Shown one piece after another: positions 59,731-64,000 of a DNA stretch of 64,000 nucleotides; position 1 is the first letter of the stretch; every line of letters starts with the position of its first letter. The position numbers and the translations under genes are program-made. The notes beneath the pieces are model-generated. The model made no database searches. It saw nothing but the letters and a program-made list of their open reading frames with translations, and was not told where the DNA came from. The stretch covers positions 2,532,001 to 2,596,000 of the forward strand of contig JBBBDQ010001028.1 of the NCBI GenBank assembly GCA_037127315.1, written 5' to 3'. Origin of the DNA: Ascarosepion bandense. Its lineage: Eukaryota; Mollusca; Cephalopoda; Sepiida; Sepiidae.

Positions 59731-60323
59731 AGTTTTTTGAACCCTATATATTTCTATTATTTTTATCTATCTTGTTCTCGAATCGCTCTAATCAAAATAA
59801 AAAAAACATTAATATTTTTGTCAGATTTCATGATCTTTAGCTTGATTGACAGGTTTTTTTTTATTTCTAACAAATTTAAAATGAATTTTCACATCTTTAT
59901 CATCGTACGTTTCATACTTTTAGGAATAATTTTGTGCTATAGTTATAAACTAAAAAAAAAAAATCGATCGTTGGTTTTCAAACTCGTTGACATACTTCTC
60001 CCACCGCCATACATATATGCTATGAACATGTTATTCATTAAGTCGCCTTTTATGACGCAATTCTGCTTTTGGGCACAAATGTAATTTATTTTGTATTACG
60101 TTCCATTTCTTTTCTAATGAAAACATTTCTTTGACTTGGCGATTTCAACTATTTTCCTAGACAAAGCCAAGATACGCTTGGAATATTAAGATTTAATTTT
60201 AGCTCCCTACCTATTGATTTTATTCTTCATCTACGTTTTGTATCTTGTTTTCAATCACATTTGAGTACGTTTTCTCGCCTATCTTTCCTTATTATCCTAA
60301 TATATTCTAACGATCAACATTTC

Positions 60324-60408
60324 CTTCCTTCCTTCCTTCCTTCCTTCCTTCCTTCCTTCCTTCCTTCCTTCCTTCCTTCCTTCCTTCCTTCCTTCCTTCC
60401 TTCCTTCC
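60324..60408. repeat. (TTCC)n microsatellite
   Basis: Uninterrupted TTCC tetranucleotide run of about 21 units, immediately before the inverted-arm PLE. Confidence 0.95.
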
Positions 60409-60424
60409 CGTATTTATCTATCTG

Positions 60425-63400
60425 GTAATATTTTTATTATAAGTTTATAATAAAAACATAGTTACTGCAACACAAGAGACTTTGTGTTTCGGTACTATCT
60501 TATTAGCATTTCGTCAGGCAATGAAATATTTTTTACTGTAAGGAATTATTATATATAGAAGATTAGAAAACCACACAATTTTTTTAAAATTCAGACAATT
60601 AAGGTGAGGAATCTTTTTGGTGGAGGGTTTCTCAGCTAATCAATAGAAAATCAGATCGTGATAGGAGAAATTTGATTGTAAGTGTAAAGAGAGATAGACT
60701 TAAAATGATATAAGATCCAGACATTTTTCATGCCAGTGATGAAATGAATTGAGATACATTTGTTGCAATATTGTAAATCTGAAAAATTATCGCATGTCAT
60801 TGCGAAACTTTTACTGAATTTTCTTAAAGTTATTATTCAATGTAAAGTAGTGGACAGCAGACAAATACGGGAATTTTTTTTAAGTACACTGCACGTCAAA
60901 CTTATGTATACGATTCAGTGGGTAATCTATCCCCCTTAAGCTACAACAAAGTAAATTATCAAAATGTGGGAGAATCAATCAATATAAGCTAATGGATAGA
61001 TAATAGATGTCTAGTTATATTATATTTAGAAATAACTATATATTAACTATATTTAAAACAAATTAACTATAATTTAAAAGTGAATTTTAAATTTTAACTA
61101 TATTTGAAATTTTAACTATATTTGAAATTATGATTATATTTTAACTATATTTAAAACTTAAATTTTTATGTATATCATAAAATTAAAAATTTAAACTATA
61201 TTTCAACTATATTTTAAAATTTAAAATAAATGAAAAATTTTAACTATATTTTAAAAAATTAACTATATTGTAGGATATATTTTAGACGATGATGAAAAAT
61301 AGAATTTACTTCTCTAAGTCTACCAAGTAAGTTTAGCTTGGGAAATTTGATAATTGTAATTTTCCTTGTAAATATAGAAAACAGGGTTCATGTAAAGCTT
61401 TAAAAGTTCTGTTTTTTAATATTTTCTATTTTACGGTAATTTTTAATTGCCAATAATAAGTAGAAAATGATGTGCTATTGCGGTAAGTTTTATTATTAAA
61501 ATATAAGGTGTGGAAGTAATGTCAGGTATTAAAACTATTCTTGGTACACCCGATATAATATTTTATTACTGTGGGATTTTCTATAGTAGAAATAGAGCAT
61601 AGGTAGACTACAGAGTCAGTTTGACATTTGTTTTCTAACGAACACTTAATAGGCAAGTGCAATTATTGTTATTTTGATAGTTAGTTTTTAAGATGTTGAT
61701 TGGTGAGGTTATTATAACGGTTTAAAATTCTATGATTGCGTTTTTTTATGATATTCTTAAGGTTATTACTCCAGATATAGCTTAATTTCAGTGTATTTCT
61801 GTTAAAAAAATTGCTAAGTGGGCTGTTTTTAGGTAAGTGTTTTTCAATTAATTTTAATAATTTAGGCCCTAACTTTGTACTTATCATTTAGTTAAATAGG
61901 GGCGTGTGCCAAATGATATTTCCCTTTCAATTTTGATTGCTGTTGTTATTATGTTTACTGTATTTAATGCCAGGGCATTTATAGCCGCTGTTTGCTATGT
62001 TTATAAAAATGTTTTCATTAAAAGAATTTTACTAAATCTGTTTTCAAAAGAGAAGGGTATATAATTTATGATTGATCGAGGGTGGTTAGATTTAGGGTGG
62101 ATGTGTATAGGATTAGCATTAATTTTTAAGTAGAGAGAGTATTTTATAGATTAGATTAAGTGTTACATCTAGGAAGTCTACCTTTTTTAGATTAGTTTTG
62201 ATAGTAAACTTAAGGTTAAGACTTTTTAGTTCCCTATGTATTAATTTTCTTATTCTATTTGCTTTAACAATTGTGGAATTTTTACCACCGTAAGGTCATA
62301 ATTCCTGTATAACGTTCTCAATATTTATATCATTATACGGTGTCAGGTTATACAGAATGAATAAGCCAACCAGATTTGAGGACTCAGCGGAGTCCAGAGA
62401 TCCCATACTGATGTCAAATAGGTTCACACATTTACTTTGTTTTTTCACAGTTCATTGTTGTGGATGAGTACGAATCGTTTCGCACTCATGATTATTACCC
62501 GTTCCTCGTTAGTTAAAAATCGGAAAAATCTATTGCGAATTCTAATGCCAAAGTAAATAAGTCTTTGGAAATAGAAAGGTAATAATCAGTGATGTCAAAC
62601 TGGATGAACGAAAAATGGTCTTATCACTGATTCGGTTAAACCAGTGGGTAACATCATTAGTGTTGATCCATTGAGTTAATCCGAGTCGTGTTTTAATTTG
62701 AAAATTAATTCTGTCGAGGATATTTTTGCCATTTTTTCCAATTTCGTGTGAGGTTGATAATCCTGGTGGGACAAATAATCTCGTAATCTGGTTTATGATT
62801 AAAAGTTTAAATTGCAATCCTGTTTATGATTTAAAGCATAATTTAAAGTGTAAATTTTAAATTGTAATCCGGTTTATGATGAAAAGTTTAAATTTTAAAT
62901 ATACTTAAAATATAGTGATGATTTTAAATACAGTTAAAATTTAAAATCTTATTAAAATCTAAAATTTATTTTTAAAATTATAGTAATTTAAAAAATAGTT
63001 AATATATAGTTGCTTCCTAATATAATATAACTAGACATCTATAGTCTATCCTCTAGCATATATTGATTGATTCTTCTACCTTTTAATATTTTAATTTGTT
63101 GCAACTTAACAGATAGATCACCTATTGAGTCGTATACATATGTTTGACATGCAGTGTATTTAAAAAATACTTTCCCTATTAGTCTCCTGTCCATTGTTTT
63201 ACATTGAATAATAACTTAAAGAAAATTCAGTAACTGTTTCACAATGGCACGCGATAATTTTTCAGATTTGCAATATTGCAACATATGTATCTCAATTCAT
63301 TTCTTCATTGGCATGAAAGATGTCTGAGTCTTATGTCATTTTAAGTTTATCTCTCTTTACACTTACAATCAAATTTCTCCTATCATGACCTGCTTTTCTA

Positions 63401-63650
63401 TTGGTTAATTTAAATAAACTTTAAAAACATCTCCCCACCTTAATTGCCTGGAAATGGTAAAAAGTTGTGTTGTTTTCTAAGCTTTAATATATAAATTCTA
63501 ACATCAAAAAAGCATTTCACTGCCTAACAAGGTGCATTAGTACCTCACCAGGCAGTGAAATATTTTTAGTACCGACAGTACCGAAACACAACGGCTGTGT
63601 TGCAGTACACTATGTTTCTATTATAAACTTATAATAAAAATATTACTATA
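60425..63650. mobile_element. Penelope-like element between about 620-bp inverted arms
   Basis: 60425-61065 and 63000-63650 are reverse complements over most of their length, with scattered differences. Shared landmarks include ataagtttataataaaaa, caatcaaatttctcctat (inverted), gcaatattg and gacatctat. Between them lies a minus-strand PLE RT relic (61681-62817) and very AT-rich filler with tttaaatttt words. The arms carry decayed hammerhead-like cores (minus at 60517-60440; plus at about 63579-63610). Alternatives are two PLE copies inserted head to head, or a real PLE terminal-repeat arrangement. Confidence 0.75.
61681..62817 (-). pseudogene. Penelope-like reverse-transcriptase relic inside inverted arms
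   Basis: Minus-strand order: KNILDRINFQIKTRLGL and WINTNDVTHWFNRISDKTIF (about 62740-62620), the N-terminal PLE RT segments; a heavily mutated central region without a recognisable YxDD box; KKVDFLDVTLNL (about 62192-62155), matching the PLE FLD motif; PKSNHPRSIINYIPFSFENRFSKIL (about 62095-62025); and then MISTKLGPKLLKLIEKHLPKNS, NTLKLSYIWSNNLKNII and NRYNNLTNQHLKN (61887-61681). The last open part spans 68 codons. Stops and frameshifts throughout. The catalytic box is lost, so the copy is inactive, but it spans nearly the whole RT. Confidence 0.8.
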
Positions 63651-63733
63651 TATAATGATTTACTAAGTATCGAGCACTCTTAATAAAGTAAATCACTGCA
63701 AAAATGGAGTGTCAACCCATTAGTTTGTACTAA

Positions 63734-63738
<5 letters not shown>

Positions 63739-63785
<47 letters not shown>

Positions 63786-63810
63786 TATATGTGTGTGTGT
63801 ATGTGTGTGT

Positions 63811-63868
<58 letters not shown>
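63739..63868. repeat. (TA)n then (TG)n microsatellite
   Basis: TA run (63739-63779) passing into a TG-rich run ending at about 63868, directly upstream of the second hammerhead copy. Confidence 0.95.
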
Positions 63869-63869
<1 letters not shown>

Positions 63870-63871
63870 AC

Positions 63872-63980
63872 CCACCTGTCTTGCTGACGAAGCGAGGATT
63901 TCCTCGATGAAATGGCCATCCAACAGAATTAAATTTCGAAATTTTTGTTCTACTTTTATATATTTGGCTCTGTAAATAGA
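63872..63980 (+). ncRNA. Hammerhead ribozyme fold, copy 2 of the AGCGAG family
   Basis: Core order: CTGACGA (63884-63890, allowed CUGANGA), helix II (63891-63897 with 63902-63908, loop attt; six of seven pairs, one G/A mismatch), GAAA (63909-63912), minimal helix III (A-T and T-A pairs around GGCC) ending in the ATC triplet (63918-63920). Helix I pairs TG (63882-63883) with CA (63921-63922) and ctgt (63876-63879) with acag (63923-63926), with a two-base bulge on one side. Covaries with copy 1: the helix III loop AGCT there is GGCC here. It sits 3' of a long microsatellite near the window end, so the full element cannot be seen. Confidence 0.7.
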
Positions 63981-64000
63981 ATATAATATTTACATCGAGT

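Noticed and set aside
59433..60084. Plus-strand frames of 73 and 183 codons
   Set aside because: Their first halves are translated CTAT tetranucleotide arrays, and the remainder shows no domain.

Overview
Organism. This looks like repeat-rich animal nuclear DNA, most likely from a mollusc and probably a cephalopod of the octopus type. The basis is the mixture of endonuclease/reverse-transcriptase LINE relics, Penelope-like elements (PLEs), tRNA-related SINEs and dense long microsatellites in AT-rich DNA with almost no long reading frames. The species is an inference. No bacterial or phage gene organisation is present, and I find no host protein-coding exon I can defend. Every protein similarity I can recognise belongs to a mobile element, and nearly all copies are broken by stops, frameshifts or truncation.

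Layout. 1-6.3 kb: mostly unassigned DNA, one foldback element and a putative LTR carrying 51-bp tandem repeats. 6.3-9.0 kb: the longest copy of a LINE family (EN + RT + C-terminal region) ending in an (AAG)n tail. 10-17.5 kb: a CR1/Jockey-like RT piece, two more copies of the first LINE family, a restriction-like-endonuclease (REL) LINE relic and two SINEs, one with a clear target-site duplication (TSD). 18-20.4 kb: PLE pieces with inverted duplications. 23.7-26.9 kb: REL-type LINE relics, one with its RT core deleted. 28.7-30 kb: a second foldback copy and an old LINE fragment. 31.1-33.3 kb: a long purine-rich stretch. 35-37 kb: a Tc1/mariner transposase remnant, a LINE 3' end and a hammerhead-ribozyme fold. 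41-52 kb: three SINE copies and two LINE copies. 53.5-56 kb: two foldback copies, a 5S rRNA-derived relic and a CR1-like LINE 3' end. 56.5-63.98 kb: a PLE-rich block with a direct-repeat-flanked PLE, a PLE between about 620-bp inverted arms, a large palindrome and two hammerhead folds.

How the parts relate. The most interesting signal is recurrent hammerhead-ribozyme architecture. One well-formed copy on the minus strand (58395-58449) lies directly downstream of a tRNA-like head. Two related copies lie on the plus strand (36842-36879 and 63884-63920). Degenerate cores sit in the PLE inverted arms and in the foldback family. PLEs with hammerheads are known; the tRNA-like head joined to a hammerhead deserves a family-level search. 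All coordinates come from reading by eye; family assignments marked as inference need HMM or Repbase/Dfam searches.
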